From assembly GCF_017901135.1 (NCBI RefSeq), contig NZ_CP072801.1, positions 310,001 through 374,000 of the forward strand: a stretch of DNA of 64,000 bases, in the 5' to 3' direction. This DNA is from Thiothrix litoralis. Lineage in GTDB: Bacteria; Pseudomonadota; Gammaproteobacteria; Thiotrichales; Thiotrichaceae. The notes beneath the pieces were generated by a model. The model saw only the letters and a list, made by a program, of their open reading frames with translations. It was not told the origin of the DNA and did no database searches. Position numbers and translations under genes: made by a program. This document shows positions 1-8,715 of the stretch, in pieces. The stretch's first letter is position 1. Every line of letters starts with the position of its first letter.

Positions 1-1
1 G

Positions 2-1702
2 GTGTGTCATTTGCCGAAAAGGGCGAGTGGCAGTGTGTTTGATGTGGGTATTGATCGAGTGGTGACTTCCGCACTCAATAGCCCGAAAGGGATTACTGTT
101 GCCCAGAAAGCGGGTTTGATCATGACCGCAGAAACGGGTGCGCCAGCGGCAGCCGTTAGTGTGGTGAGTGCGACGGCTGGGGAGGGCAGTATGCCTTTGT
201 ACACCATTTCGCGTACAGCAATGGGCGGTAGTGGCGCTTGGGATGTGGCCTATGATGAGGACAGCGATAAGCTGTTTGTCGCACTGACCAACGGTAGTGT
301 TGCTTATTTCAAGGGGTATCTGGCGCTGGCAATGACAGGCGCTGAGGTGGAACCAACCGCTATTTTTCGACCCAATAACCCGCTGCCCGCCAGTAATATG
401 CATGGCATTGTGTATGACGCTGCCAGTGATCGTTTGATCGTGAGCGATGTGGGCAGTGCCACCTCGGCAGATGACGGGAGTCTCTATGTTTTTGAGGGGG
501 CTTCAGGTTTATCTGGAGCGGTAGCACCTGAGCGTACTTTACGGGGTGCGGCTACTTTACTGGGTAATCCGGTGGATTTGTCCATGCAAAACGGTGCTTT
601 GTTTGTCGCGGAAAAAGCCAATGGTGGCGGGCGTATTCTGGTCTTTCTGGATATTGCAGGGGGTGGGAGTGGTGATATTGCCCCGGATCGTGTTTACGAT
701 CTGGCTGCCCCGGAATCCTTAATGGCTTCTGCGGCTACGGGTAATGCAACGGTGGTAACACCTGCGCTTAGCCGTTTGTTGGTTAGTGCCAATGCGGCGA
801 ATATGGGCACGCAGGTGACGGCAGTTTCCCCAGCACTGGATACTAAGGGCAATGTGTTCACGCCGGTGATGACCAGCCAGTTTGTGGAAAGTATTGCGCT
901 GGATAACAATGGTGATGCACTGGTGAGCTTTGATGATGCGGGTTCGCCTGGTACTGGGGGTATTAGTTTCGTCAATCGCTTGGCTACTCGGGCGGCAGAT
1001 GACATGTTGAGTGTGAATCGTGACCGGCAGGTGATGGGGGCGTCTACGACACTGATTGCACCTAAGGGTATGAAAGTCGTTGATAGCGCAGGGGTTGCGT
1101 TGGTGGCTGATTTGAATGCTGCTGCTCCAGGTGCGGTGAAGGTGTTTAGTCTTTGTTCCGCAGGTGATCATACGCCCCTGATGACAACGACGTTGCCTGC
1201 GGGTGCTCGCCCTTGGGATGTTGACTATGATGCGGGCGCTGATCGTCTGTATGTGGCGGCGACGAATGGTTCGATTCTGGTGTACGACAATTACCTTGGT
1301 AGTATGCCGACGGCCCCTTCCCGTACTATTGATCCTGATGACAAATCCGGGTTTGCGGTCAGCAATCTTCATGGGATTGTCTACGATACCAAGACTGACC
1401 GTCTGATTGTCTCCGATGTTGGTGATGCTGCCAATGCCACCGATGGGCGTATCTATATCATTGATAATGCAGCTAAGGCTAATGGTCTGACAGCGTTGCG
1501 GCTGGAAATTTCCGGGCCACTCAGTCAGTTGGGTAATCCGGTGGACTTGGCGTTCGATGGTGCTAACTTGTATGTTGCTGAGAAGAGCAATAATCAGCTT
1601 CAGCGCATTAATGGTATCTACAACCTTAGTGGCGCTATAGATAAGGCTGCGGATGTGGCTTTGAGCTTTACGGCCCCAGAGTCCATTGCTTTATCTTACT
1701 GA
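2..1702 (+). CDS. Duplicated beta-propeller-like protein, 5' end outside window
   Basis: The reading frame is open to the left edge, so the true start probably lies upstream and only the last 566 codons or so are seen. The protein is built from a unit of roughly 324 residues that occurs twice. Matching stretches are GAWDVAYDEDSDKLFVALTN (near residue 79) and RPWDVDYDAGADRLYVAATN (near residue 403), then HGIVYDAASDRLIVSDVG against HGIVYDTKTDRLIVSDVG, and LGNPVDL followed by LFVAEK or LYVAEK. The text before residue 79 resembles the linker between the two units, so more copies may lie upstream. Strand-like blocks with repeated D-RL-V and L-VAEK motifs suggest an NHL/SMP-30-type propeller, probably secreted. 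No catalytic residues can be assigned and the function is unknown. A tRNA gene follows after 132 bases. Confidence 0.75.
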   Translation: MCHLPKRASGSVFDVGIDRVVTSALNSPKGITVAQKAGLIMTAETGAPAAAVSVVSATAGEGSMPLYTISRTAMGGSGAWDVAYDEDSDKLFVALTNGSVAYFKGYLALAMTGAEVEPTAIFRPNNPLPASNMHGIVYDAASDRLIVSDVGSATSADDGSLYVFEGASGLSGAVAPERTLRGAATLLGNPVDLSMQNGALFVAEKANGGGRILVFLDIAGGGSGDIAPDRVYDLAAPESLMASAATGNATVVTPALSRLLVSANAANMGTQVTAVSPALDTKGNVFTPVMTSQFVESIALDNNGDALVSFDDAGSPGTGGISFVNRLATRAADDMLSVNRDRQVMGASTTLIAPKGMKVVDSAGVALVADLNAAAPGAVKVFSLCSAGDHTPLMTTTLPAGARPWDVDYDAGADRLYVAATNGSILVYDNYLGSMPTAPSRTIDPDDKSGFAVSNLHGIVYDTKTDRLIVSDVGDAANATDGRIYIIDNAAKANGLTALRLEISGPLSQLGNPVDLAFDGANLYVAEKSNNQLQRINGIYNLSGAIDKAADVALSFTAPESIALSY

Positions 1703-1792
1703 TTCAGCTTGGCGCGAGTAAGTATCCATTAACCGCACATCGCCAAGAATGAGCCGATTGTTTGGAAGTCAGGCAAAAAGTTGAAAAAATAG

Positions 1793-1821
1793 TTGCACAC
1801 CCCTATAAGATTTTATAGAAT
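1793..1821 (+). promoter_or_regulatory. Sigma-70 promoter of tRNA-Thr
   Basis: A TTGCAC -35 box at 1793-1798 and a TAGAAT -10 box at 1816-1821 are separated by 17 bases. Transcription would start near 1828, just ahead of the mature tRNA 5' end at 1835. The discriminator after the -10 box is GC-rich (GCGC), as is usual for stable RNA promoters. Confidence 0.6.
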
Positions 1822-1834
1822 GCGCAGCTTCAAA

Positions 1835-1910
<76 letters not shown>

Positions 1911-1924
1911 AATTAAAGTTCGAT

Positions 1925-1952
1925 CCAGTCAGCATCTCTTGATGTTGACTGG
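1925..1952 (+). terminator. Hairpin after tRNA-Thr, possible 3' processing or termination site
   Basis: CCAGTCAGCATC pairs with GATGTTGACTGG (12 pairs, one G-U) around a TCTT loop, starting 15 bases after the tRNA. No clear T-run follows, so it may act in 3' trimming or factor-dependent termination rather than as a classical intrinsic terminator. Confidence 0.4.
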
Positions 1953-2032
1953 TAATCGGAAAATTTCTGCATCTATACCATTAAATTGATTTGTATCTCG
2001 ATCTCCTAGGTCATTGTGAGGTACTTTCTTTA

Positions 2033-2704
2033 TCACAACTGCCAGTTAATCCCCTCACGTCCCTCAGCCTGCAAAAACACATTCGCCCGCGAAAATGGCT
2101 TGCTACCAAAAAAGCCGCGCCGTGCCGACAGTGGTGATGGGTGAGCGCTCTGAATAATTAAGTGACGGGACTCGTCAATCAATGCCGCCTTTTTCTGCGC
2201 ATGACCGCCCCACAGCACAAATACCACCGGCTGCGTTTGTTGGTTAACCGCTTGAATCACCGCATCGGTAAAACGTTCCCAACCTCGTTTCTGGTGACTG
2301 CCTGCCTGACCTACTTCGACCGACAGCACGGTATTCAGCAGTAACACGCCCTGATTTGCCCATGCTTGCAGGCAACCTGTCTGGCGATTGTCCACACCCA
2401 CATCCTCCAGCAACTCCTTGTTAATGTTCTGCAAGGAGCGCGGCAAGGGCTTCACGTCTGGTAACACTGAAAACGACAAGCCGTGTGCATGACCCAGAGT
2501 CGGGTAGGGATCTTGCCCCAAAATAACCACCTTCACCTTGTCCAGCGCGGTGGCTTGCAAGGCATTGAAACGCATTGCTTGCGGCGGCAGGAGGGTTTTT
2601 CCCGCTGCTTGTTCGCGTGCAAGGAAGCCCTGCAAGGTTTGCCAGTAAGGTTGGGTAAATTCAGCGGCAAGGGCTGACTGCCAAGTGGTATGCATATTTT
2701 TCAT
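2033..2704 (-). CDS. ung: Uracil-DNA glycosylase, family 1
   Basis: This enzyme removes uracil from DNA as the first step of base excision repair in the cytoplasm. The 223-residue product has the family-1 signatures. The water-activating motif GQDPYPT lies near residue 63, with the catalytic Asp. The DNA-intercalating motif HPSPLSARRGFFGSKPFSRAN lies near residue 188. The length matches bacterial Ung. Two in-frame ATG codons (2704 and 2695) are possible starts, and neither has a strong Shine-Dalgarno. It is transcribed divergently from clpB and is convergent with the tRNA. Identification is secure. Confidence 0.96.
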   Translation of the reverse strand: MKNMHTTWQSALAAEFTQPYWQTLQGFLAREQAAGKTLLPPQAMRFNALQATALDKVKVVILGQDPYPTLGHAHGLSFSVLPDVKPLPRSLQNINKELLEDVGVDNRQTGCLQAWANQGVLLLNTVLSVEVGQAGSHQKRGWERFTDAVIQAVNQQTQPVVFVLWGGHAQKKAALIDESRHLIIQSAHPSPLSARRGFFGSKPFSRANVFLQAEGREGINWQL

Positions 2705-2798
2705 TAGACCAGATCATACTTGATACTTGATGTGGTTTACCAGAACCGTATGGAGTCAAGCAAATCCTGACCTACATCAAACTTATCCACACCCCCAC

Positions 2799-2827
2799 CT
2801 TGAATTCCCCTACAGGCCACCCCAAAT
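2799..2827 (+). promoter_or_regulatory. Sigma-32-type heat-shock promoter of clpB
   Basis: CTTGAA at 2799-2804 and CCCCAAAT at 2820-2827 are separated by 15 bases. This closely matches the enterobacterial sigma-32 consensus (CTTGAA, 13-15 bases, CCCCAT-T). It lies 50 bases upstream of the clpB start, the expected place for heat-shock control of this chaperone. Confidence 0.7.
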
Positions 2828-2876
2828 TCGTCCCATCCGACGCACTCGCGTCCAACCAAATAGATAGGTAGCCCAC

Positions 2877-5486
2877 ATGAGAATGGACAAACTCACCAGT
2901 AAGTTTCAACTCGCCCTGCAAGACGCGCAATCGCTTGCGCTGGGGCATGATCACCAATTTATCGAACCTGCGCACTTGATGATTGCCTTGCTGGATCAGG
3001 AAGGCGGTTCTACACGTGGCTTGCTGACCAAGGCCGATGTCAACGTCAACCAGCTACGCTCCAAACTCGGCGAAGCGCTTGACCGTATGTCTAGCGTTTC
3101 CGGTGGCGATGCAGGTAGCGTGCATGTCTCCAACGACCTCAGCAAACTGCTGAACGTCACCGACAAAATCGCCCAGCAACGCAAAGACCAATACATTTCC
3201 TCCGAACTCTTCATCCTCGCCGGACTGGAAGACAAAGGCACACTCGGCAATTTGTTGCGTGAAACCGGCGCGACCAAAGGGGCAGTGGACAAAGCCATCG
3301 AAGGAATGCGCGGCGGTCAAACCGTCAACGACCCCAACGCCGAAGAGCAACGTCAGGCGCTGGAAAAATACACCATCGACCTCACCGAACGCGCCGAACA
3401 GGGCAAGATCGACCCGATCATTGGGCGTGACGAAGAAATCCGCCGCATGGTGCAAATCCTGCAACGCCGTACCAAAAACAACCCGGTACTGATCGGCGAA
3501 CCGGGCGTGGGCAAAACCGCGCTGGTCGAAGGCTTGGCGCAACGCATCGTCAACGGCGAAGTTTCCGAAGGCATGAAAGGCAAGCGCCTGCTCTCCCTCG
3601 ACCTCGGCGCATTGCTGGCAGGCACAAAATACCGTGGCGACTTTGAAGAACGCCTCAAAGCCGTACTCAACGACATCGCCAAAGCCGAAGGCAACGTCAT
3701 CCTGTTCATCGACGAACTGCACACGATGGTCGGTGCAGGCAAGGCCGATGGCGCGATGGACGCTGGCAATATGCTCAAACCCGCCCTTGCACGCGGCGAA
3801 TTGCACTGCGTCGGCGCAACCACGCTCGACGAATACCGCCAATACATCGAAAAGGATGCCGCCCTCGAACGCCGCTTCCAAAAAGTGCTGGTGCAAGAGC
3901 CAACGGTGGAAGACACCATCGCCATCTTGCGTGGCCTTCAAGAAAAGTACGAAGTGCACCACGGCGTCGACATCACCGACCCCGCGCTGGTCGCTGCCGC
4001 CACGCTGTCACACCGTTACATCACCGACCGCCAATTGCCGGACAAGGCCATCGACCTGATCGACGAAGCTGCTTCCCGCATCCGCGTCGAAATCGACTCC
4101 AAGCCCGAAGTGATGGACAAGCTCGAACGCCGCCTGATCCAGCTCAAGATCGAACGCGAAGCCTTGAAAAAGGAAAGCGACGACGCCTCCAAAAAGCGTT
4201 TGGCTGACTTGCAGGCCGAAATCGACCGACTGGAAAGCGAGTTTTCCGACCTCGAAGAAATCTGGAAAGGCGAAAAAGCCGCCCTGCAAGGCACGACCCA
4301 TATCAAGGAGGCGCTCGACCAAGCGCGTCTGGAAATGGACACCGCCCGCCGCGCAGGCAACCTGCAACGCATGGCCGAACTGCAATACGGCAAAATTCCC
4401 GAACTCGAACAGCAACTGGAAAAAGCCGATGCCAGCATTGCAGGCTCAGGCTCACAAGAAACCAAGTTGCTGAAAAACAAAGTGACGGAAGAAGAAATTG
4501 CCGACATCGTGTCGCGTTGGACAGGCATTCCCGTCAGCAAAATGCTCGAAGGTGAAAAGGACAAACTGCTGCACATGGAAGACGCCCTCAGCAAGCGCGT
4601 CATCGGGCAGCGCGAAGCGGTGGTGGCGGTTTCCAACGCCATCCGCCGGGCGCGTGCCGGGCTTTCCGACCCCAACCGCCCCAGCGGTTCGTTCCTGTTC
4701 TTGGGGCCAACGGGCGTGGGCAAAACCGAACTCACCAAGGCGTTGGCGACCTTCCTGTTCGATACTGACGAGGCGATGGTGCGGATTGATATGTCCGAAT
4801 TCATGGAAAAGCATTCCGTGGCACGCCTGATTGGTGCGCCTCCCGGCTATGTTGGTTATGAGGAAGGCGGCTATTTGACCGAAGCCGTGCGTCGTCGCCC
4901 GTATTCCGTGATCCTGCTGGATGAGGTGGAAAAAGCCCACAGCGATGTGTTCAATGTGCTGCTGCAAGTGCTGGACGACGGGCGTTTGACCGACGGGCAA
5001 GGCCGCACGGTGGACTTCCGTAACACCGTTATCATCATGACCTCGAACCTCGGTTCGCACATCATTCAGGAGCTGTCGGGCGAGGATAACTACGACCAGA
5101 TGAAAGCAGCGGTGATGGAAGTCGTTGGCACGCATTTCCGCCCCGAATTCATCAACCGGATCGACGAAACCGTGGTATTCCACCCACTGGATCAGGCTGA
5201 AATTCGCCAGATTGCCGATATTCAGCTCAACAAGCTGCGCAAGCGCTTGGTGGCGCGTGATTTGGGCATCCAGATCAGCGACGCGGCACTCGACTTACTG
5301 GCAGAAGCGGGTTTTGACCCTGTGTATGGCGCACGTCCGTTGAAACGGGCAATTCAGCAGCAGGTCGAAAACCCGCTGGCACAGCAAATCCTCAGCAGCA
5401 GGTTCATGCCGGGGGATACGATTATGGTGGGGGTGGAAGAGGGCAAGCTGACGTTTACAGCGTTGGTGGAAGCTGCCGAAGCGTAA
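2877..5486 (+). CDS. clpB: ATP-dependent disaggregase ClpB
   Basis: ClpB is the cytoplasmic AAA+ hexamer that, with DnaK, pulls proteins out of aggregates. At 869 residues the protein has the normal length. The Clp N-domain covers about 1-145. The first AAA+ module has Walker A GEPGVGKT near residue 208 and Walker [11 protein letters not shown]. The middle coiled-coil M-domain covers about 410-530 and is rich in Lys and Glu. The second AAA+ module has GPTGVGKT near residue 610 and [11 protein letters not shown]. The ClpP-binding loop of ClpA is absent, and the M-domain separates it from ClpC. Two ATGs (2877 and 2883) compete as start. A sigma-32-type promoter precedes the gene, so heat induction is likely. 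Confidence 0.97.
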   Translation: MRMDKLTSKFQLALQDAQSLALGHDHQFIEPAHLMIALLDQEGGSTRGLLTKADVNVNQLRSKLGEALDRMSSVSGGDAGSVHVSNDLSKLLNVTDKIAQQRKDQYISSELFILAGLEDKGTLGNLLRETGATKGAVDKAIEGMRGGQTVNDPNAEEQRQALEKYTIDLTERAEQGKIDPIIGRDEEIRRMVQILQRRTKNNPVLIGEPGVGKTALVEGLAQRIVNGEVSEGMKGKRLLSLDLGALLAGTKYRGDFEERLKAVLNDIAKAEGNVILFIDELHTMVGAGKADGAMDAGNMLKPALARGELHCVGATTLDEYRQYIEKDAALERRFQKVLVQEPTVEDTIAILRGLQEKYEVHHGVDITDPALVAAATLSHRYITDRQLPDKAIDLIDEAASRIRVEIDSKPEVMDKLERRLIQLKIEREALKKESDDASKKRLADLQAEIDRLESEFSDLEEIWKGEKAALQGTTHIKEALDQARLEMDTARRAGNLQRMAELQYGKIPELEQQLEKADASIAGSGSQETKLLKNKVTEEEIADIVSRWTGIPVSKMLEGEKDKLLHMEDALSKRVIGQREAVVAVSNAIRRARAGLSDPNRPSGSFLFLGPTGVGKTELTKALATFLFDTDEAMVRIDMSEFMEKHSVARLIGAPPGYVGYEEGGYLTEAVRRRPYSVILLDEVEKAHSDVFNVLLQVLDDGRLTDGQGRTVDFRNTVIIMTSNLGSHIIQELSGEDNYDQMKAAVMEVVGTHFRPEFINRIDETVVFHPLDQAEIRQIADIQLNKLRKRLVARDLGIQISDAALDLLAEAGFDPVYGARPLKRAIQQQVENPLAQQILSSRFMPGDTIMVGVEEGKLTFTALVEAAEA

Positions 5487-5511
5487 AAATATTTGGTGTT
5501 GAAAGAGAAGT

Positions 5512-5533
5512 GCCGCCCCAGTAGGCGGCGTTT
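5512..5533 (+). terminator. Weak intrinsic terminator after clpB
   Basis: GCCGCC (5512-5517) pairs with GGCGGC (5524-5529) around a six-base loop, followed by GTTTCT. It sits 26 bases after the clpB stop and between convergent genes. Confidence 0.45.
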
Positions 5534-5540
5534 CTACTTA

Positions 5541-6122
5541 TCAAGGTTGTGAGCTACAGCTTGCAGGCTCATCGGTGTACTGCCAAGACTTTCGTATGAT
5601 CAATGGTGATGTTCTGCATACAGGAGGGATTGAATTAATCATTGCTTGAGCGACAGATAGTCCTCTCGTATGTTTAAAGTCATAAAAATGGAGGTTTGCA
5701 AGCTTCCCATGTTGATCTAACTTGTTAATTTTCTCAATTCTATCGCACTTGAACCAAATTTTTTCTTCGCCATGATCACAAGGTGAGGAGTCATGGGTGT
5801 CAGTAGGAGAAAAGGGGTTGTGATTTCCGGGTGTGAATGTGAGTACTCGAATACGGTGCTCTACCTGCATGGCTACTCTTGAATCTTCATCATCACACCA
5901 TCCGTCTGTTATACCTTCTCTAATTTTTTTGTCTGAGTAATAGATATAGAGCCAGAAAGGTTGCTGGTCATTATGATTGCTCTCATTATCAATCAATATA
6001 TGAGGGGTGTATTTGCAGAATGAAAAAGCAAAAAAAGGCTTTTCGCTGGCTTGCCAAGCATTAATTACTTTGATTTGAAACCAATCGTTGCAGGGGTGAG
6101 CAGGGTAAAGGTATTCGCGCAT
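5541..6122 (-). CDS. Hypothetical protein, AT-rich orphan gene
   Basis: I do not recognise this 193-residue protein. It is rich in His, Asp, Cys and aromatic residues. It has no signal peptide or membrane segment and no motif I can name. The start at 6122 (MREYLYPAHP) is preferred because AAGGA at 6133-6129 is six bases upstream. An ATG at 6128 is in frame but touches the Shine-Dalgarno. The gene is visibly more AT-rich than its clpB neighbour and uses codons that are rare nearby, which suggests recent acquisition. It lies next to toxin-antitoxin-like and Mrr genes on the same strand, so a role in an accessory or defence patch is conceivable but unsupported. Confidence 0.55.
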   Translation of the reverse strand: MREYLYPAHPCNDWFQIKVINAWQASEKPFFAFSFCKYTPHILIDNESNHNDQQPFWLYIYYSDKKIREGITDGWCDDEDSRVAMQVEHRIRVLTFTPGNHNPFSPTDTHDSSPCDHGEEKIWFKCDRIEKINKLDQHGKLANLHFYDFKHTRGLSVAQAMINSIPPVCRTSPLIIRKSWQYTDEPASCSSQP

Positions 6123-6218
6123 GAGCATTCCTTGAGCAGATTACAGGTGTCGCCATTATGCTGCGAGAACAATCTATTTGTACAGTTTATGATAAATAAA
6201 ATAATGTCGGCATTTGTG

Positions 6219-6500
6219 TTACTGTGCCAATGCGCGTAGTACCGCTTGCGGTTCTTTCGCCACCACATGGAGCAATACCCTCGCCGCACCATGTGGGGTA
6301 CGATCCCCGCGTTCCCAATGCCGCAAAGTGCTGACACTGATACCAAAAGTTGCCGCAAATTCCACCTGAGTCATGCCAACTTTTGCGCGGACGTTTTTCA
6401 CATCAACAGGTGAGAATTGATGCACTTTTGCTTGTGGGCAGTTGCCCTTTGCGAAAGTGATGGCTTCTTCCAAGCCTTGTTTGATGCTTGAAGCGATCAT
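6219..6500 (-). CDS. HTH antitoxin-like transcriptional regulator (NadS/HigA type)
   Basis: This 93-residue protein has an N-terminal segment (GLEEAITFAKG) followed by a Cro/C1-type helix-turn-helix at about residues 35-80. Its core is VGMTQVEFAATFGISVSTLRHWERG, cited here in two parts: recognition of TQVEFAATFGIS and the turn STLRHWERGDRTP. This layout is typical of short antitoxin or NadS-like regulators. It overlaps the preceding HTH gene by four bases, so it is the third cistron of a toxin-HTH-HTH operon. A dedicated toxin partner is not seen. It probably binds DNA and may autoregulate the operon. Confidence 0.8.
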   Translation of the reverse strand: MIASSIKQGLEEAITFAKGNCPQAKVHQFSPVDVKNVRAKVGMTQVEFAATFGISVSTLRHWERGDRTPHGAARVLLHVVAKEPQAVLRALAQ

Positions 6501-6784
6501 GCCGCTTTTGCCAAACTGAAAGAAACATGTTGCCCCACCGCTTCCAGCATGTTAACCAGCCTGTCGATGGTGCAACGGTCAATCTTGCCTTTGAGAACAT
6601 CATTCAAACGTGGCTGAGTTGTTCCCAACACGTTAGCTGCATCCTTCTGGGTATAACCACTGGCTTCAAACCACTTGGTGATTTCCAACATCAGAGCCGA
6701 GCGCAGCTTGAGGTTGGCGCGGATGACGGGATCAGGTTCGAGTGCATCCCACACATTGGCGAATGCCTGCATTTTTAATGTCAT
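6497..6784 (-). CDS. XRE-family antitoxin (HigA2/phage Gp48-like)
   Basis: This 95-residue protein has an HTH at about residues 40-85. Recognisable pieces are ASGYTQKDAANVLGTTQPRL and LNDVLKGKIDRCTIDRLVNM, typical of antitoxins that partner Gp49/HigB-like toxins. The family neutralises a co-encoded toxin and represses its own operon. The start codon overlaps the stop of the upstream toxin gene (ATGA), and the end overlaps the next HTH gene by four bases, so the three are translationally coupled. Assignment as antitoxin rests on family resemblance plus operon position. Confidence 0.85.
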   Translation of the reverse strand: MTLKMQAFANVWDALEPDPVIRANLKLRSALMLEITKWFEASGYTQKDAANVLGTTQPRLNDVLKGKIDRCTIDRLVNMLEAVGQHVSFSLAKAA

Positions 6785-7116
6785 GATTTCAACTCCCTAA
6801 GCAGTTCTTTGTAAATGTCTCTACCCCTGTCAATGTCCTTCGGAGCAGTTTGCTGGGTTTTCTTTTGGAAAGCATGTAACACATAAATGGCATCATCAAA
6901 TTTGGCAACGTAGAAAACCCGATACTGCTCTTTGGGTAAGTCTGTTTTGATACGGATTTCGTAGACACCTTGCCCGACCGTCGGCATGGCTTTCCAGTCG
7001 CTCGGCATGAGTCCATTTTGCACTTTGCCTATCTGATAACCAGCTTCACGGCGTGCTTCCTCTGGAAACTGGATAATGGTTTCCAGCGAGTCACCCAGAA
7101 AAATAGCTTGTTTCAT
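6781..7116 (-). CDS. Gp49/HigB-like type II toxin (RelE superfamily)
   Basis: The product (111 residues from the chosen start) begins MKQAIFLGDSLETI, as phage-derived Gp49-like toxins do. It carries the family core EARREAGYQIGKVQNG, then VYEIRIKTD, YRVFYVAKFDDAIYVLHAF and QKKTQQTAPKDI. RelE-superfamily proteins of this type usually cut mRNA on the ribosome. I chose 7116 because AAGGA at 7125-7121 is four bases upstream; the frame stays open farther upstream but lacks family similarity there. The gene overlaps the antitoxin by ATGA. Toxin-first order is normal for HigB/Gp49 systems. Confidence 0.87.
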   Translation of the reverse strand: MKQAIFLGDSLETIIQFPEEARREAGYQIGKVQNGLMPSDWKAMPTVGQGVYEIRIKTDLPKEQYRVFYVAKFDDAIYVLHAFQKKTQQTAPKDIDRGRDIYKELLRELKS

Positions 7117-7192
7117 ATGATCCTTCATCTGAACATTATTGCTGAAATATATCAAGTTTGATATTAAATGCAAGTCGGCATGGTAATGGGTT

Positions 7193-8116
7193 TCAGCCAC
7201 CCTCAAAATAATCCGTATCTACCTTCTTCACTTCGTAATGCTCGACCACCGACACGCCTACGTTGTATTCCACCATCAACGCCGCGAGTTTTTCGCCGTC
7301 AATCAGGATGATGCGTGTCTCAATCGAGCCAGCATATTCTTTGGCTTCGCGGGAAAAGGTGGAGGTGGTCATGAAAATGCCTTTCTTTGCCCGTTGCCCT
7401 TGTAGCGCCCCGGCAAATTTCTGGATTTCGGGGCGACCCACCGTGGCCTCCCAGCGTTTGGCTTGCATGTACAGCACATCCACGCCCAGCCGGTCTTCGT
7501 TGATGATGCCGTCAATGCCACCGTCGCCGCTTTTGCCGATGGCGCGGCCTGCATCCTGACGGTTGCCGCCGTAGCCCATCTTGATCAGCAGATCGACTAC
7601 CAGTTTTTCAAAGAAGGTGGGGGAGGCTTCTTTGACGGTTTCCAGCACTTCCTGTTCAAGGTTGCGGCATAACAGGCGGTGCGCGGAGGCGAGGATGTCT
7701 TCGGGGGTGTCATCGAAAATGACCTCGGAATCCATGTCCAGCATCGTGCCGTTATCGATTTTATTTGTCTGGCGACGGTTGCGGAATGCCTGAAATTCGG
7801 GGAATTGTGCCAAGGTGGCAACGCGGATGCTGAGCGGGTTGGTTTGGAGCAATTGCCGCCCGCGTTCGGTAATCACGAAATGGCCGCGTCGGGGCGAACG
7901 CAATGCCCCCGCTTGTTTGAGGTAGGAACGCGCCCAGCCTACCCGATTGCCAAAAACCGATTGCGTGCCACTGGGGAGGATGGCACTGCGCTCGGCTTCG
8001 CTCAGGCAATAATGGTCAGCCAGCAGCGTGACAGCATCACGTAATTTGTGTTCCTGTCCATCGGCTGCCAATTGTAACAGCGGGCGCATCAAGGTTTGGT
8101 AATCAGGTATGGGCAT
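7193..8116 (-). CDS. mrr: Mrr-type restriction endonuclease
   Basis: Mrr is a type IV enzyme that cuts modified DNA. The 307-residue protein has an N-terminal winged-helix Mrr_N domain (about 5-95: LRDAVTLLADHYCLSEAER and GWARSYLKQAG). A C-terminal PD-(D/E)XK nuclease domain covers about 155-285. Its catalytic motif is intact: GDGGIDG near residue 200 supplies the Asp, and LYMQAKRWE supplies the Gln-x-Lys. GxxxFFEKLVVDLLIKMGY-like text marks the domain start. It lies 77 bases upstream of the toxin start on the same strand, making a small defence-flavoured cluster. No methyltransferase is adjacent, which fits type IV. Confidence 0.93.
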   Translation of the reverse strand: MPIPDYQTLMRPLLQLAADGQEHKLRDAVTLLADHYCLSEAERSAILPSGTQSVFGNRVGWARSYLKQAGALRSPRRGHFVITERGRQLLQTNPLSIRVATLAQFPEFQAFRNRRQTNKIDNGTMLDMDSEVIFDDTPEDILASAHRLLCRNLEQEVLETVKEASPTFFEKLVVDLLIKMGYGGNRQDAGRAIGKSGDGGIDGIINEDRLGVDVLYMQAKRWEATVGRPEIQKFAGALQGQRAKKGIFMTTSTFSREAKEYAGSIETRIILIDGEKLAALMVEYNVGVSVVEHYEVKKVDTDYFEGG

Positions 8117-8183
8117 GGGCTTTGGTCACTAGAGGGCTTACCATGATCATGCCATGAATCCGCCGATGTTTCATGCCTCAATA

Positions 8184-8211
8184 AAAAAGCGCAACGGGTG
8201 TCGCGCTTTTT
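8184..8211 (-). terminator. Intrinsic terminator between mrr and the GlsB-like gene
   Basis: AAAAAGCGC (8184-8192) pairs with GCGCTTTTT (8203-8211) around a ten-base loop. A/T tracts on both sides let it work in either direction; here it would end the minus-strand GlsB-like transcript. Confidence 0.7.
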
Positions 8212-8237
8212 GTTTGTACGTCGGAGGAGTCCGGTAA

Positions 8238-8504
8238 TTACACCGCTTTTTTCACCAATCCGATGAGGAACAGCAGGATAACCGCACCAATAACCGCCCA
8301 GATCAGGGTTCCTAGCAAGGGGCCAACACCCAGATTCACTGACAGAATGCCACCAACAAACGTGCCGATGACGGAACCAACGATACCCACAATGATGTTA
8401 CCAATCAGGCCAAAGCCTGCGCCTTTCATGATGATCCCCGCTAACCAGCCAGCGACTGCGCCAATGCCGAGCATAATTAGAATTTGAGTAATTTCCGCGC
8501 TCAT
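8238..8504 (-). CDS. GlsB/YeaQ/YmgE family stress-response membrane protein
   Basis: This 88-residue protein is almost entirely hydrophobic and glycine-rich. Three membrane segments are visible: about 5-25 (IMLGIGAVAGWLAGIIM), 30-50 (GLIGNIIVGIVGSVIGTFVG) and 62-82 (LLGTLIWAVIGAVILLFLIG). This is the transglycosylase-associated/GlsB pattern, a family linked to stress but without a known activity. A clear AAGGAG lies nine bases before the ATG at 8504. It stands alone, followed by a terminator. Confidence 0.9.
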   Translation of the reverse strand: MSAEITQILIMLGIGAVAGWLAGIIMKGAGFGLIGNIIVGIVGSVIGTFVGGILSVNLGVGPLLGTLIWAVIGAVILLFLIGLVKKAV

Positions 8505-8715
8505 AAAATAGACTCCTTTTTAACCGTGGTAAATTTATATATTCGGCAACTGCCAAAACACAGTATAGGTGTTAATTTCAGGGTTGATTATCTAATTGTA
8601 TTTATTAGGGCTATTAACGGTGGTGTTCAGTCGATGAGTGACAGGTTTACAGGGGCGGGTGGGCGAATTAATATGCGCCCTGCAATTCATTGGCCTGCAA
8701 AGGATAGGAGTCGGC

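Noticed and set aside
3054..3962. Antisense frame of 302 codons within clpB
   Set aside because: clpB is a clear full-length gene and the antisense product shows the typical composition of a shadow frame.
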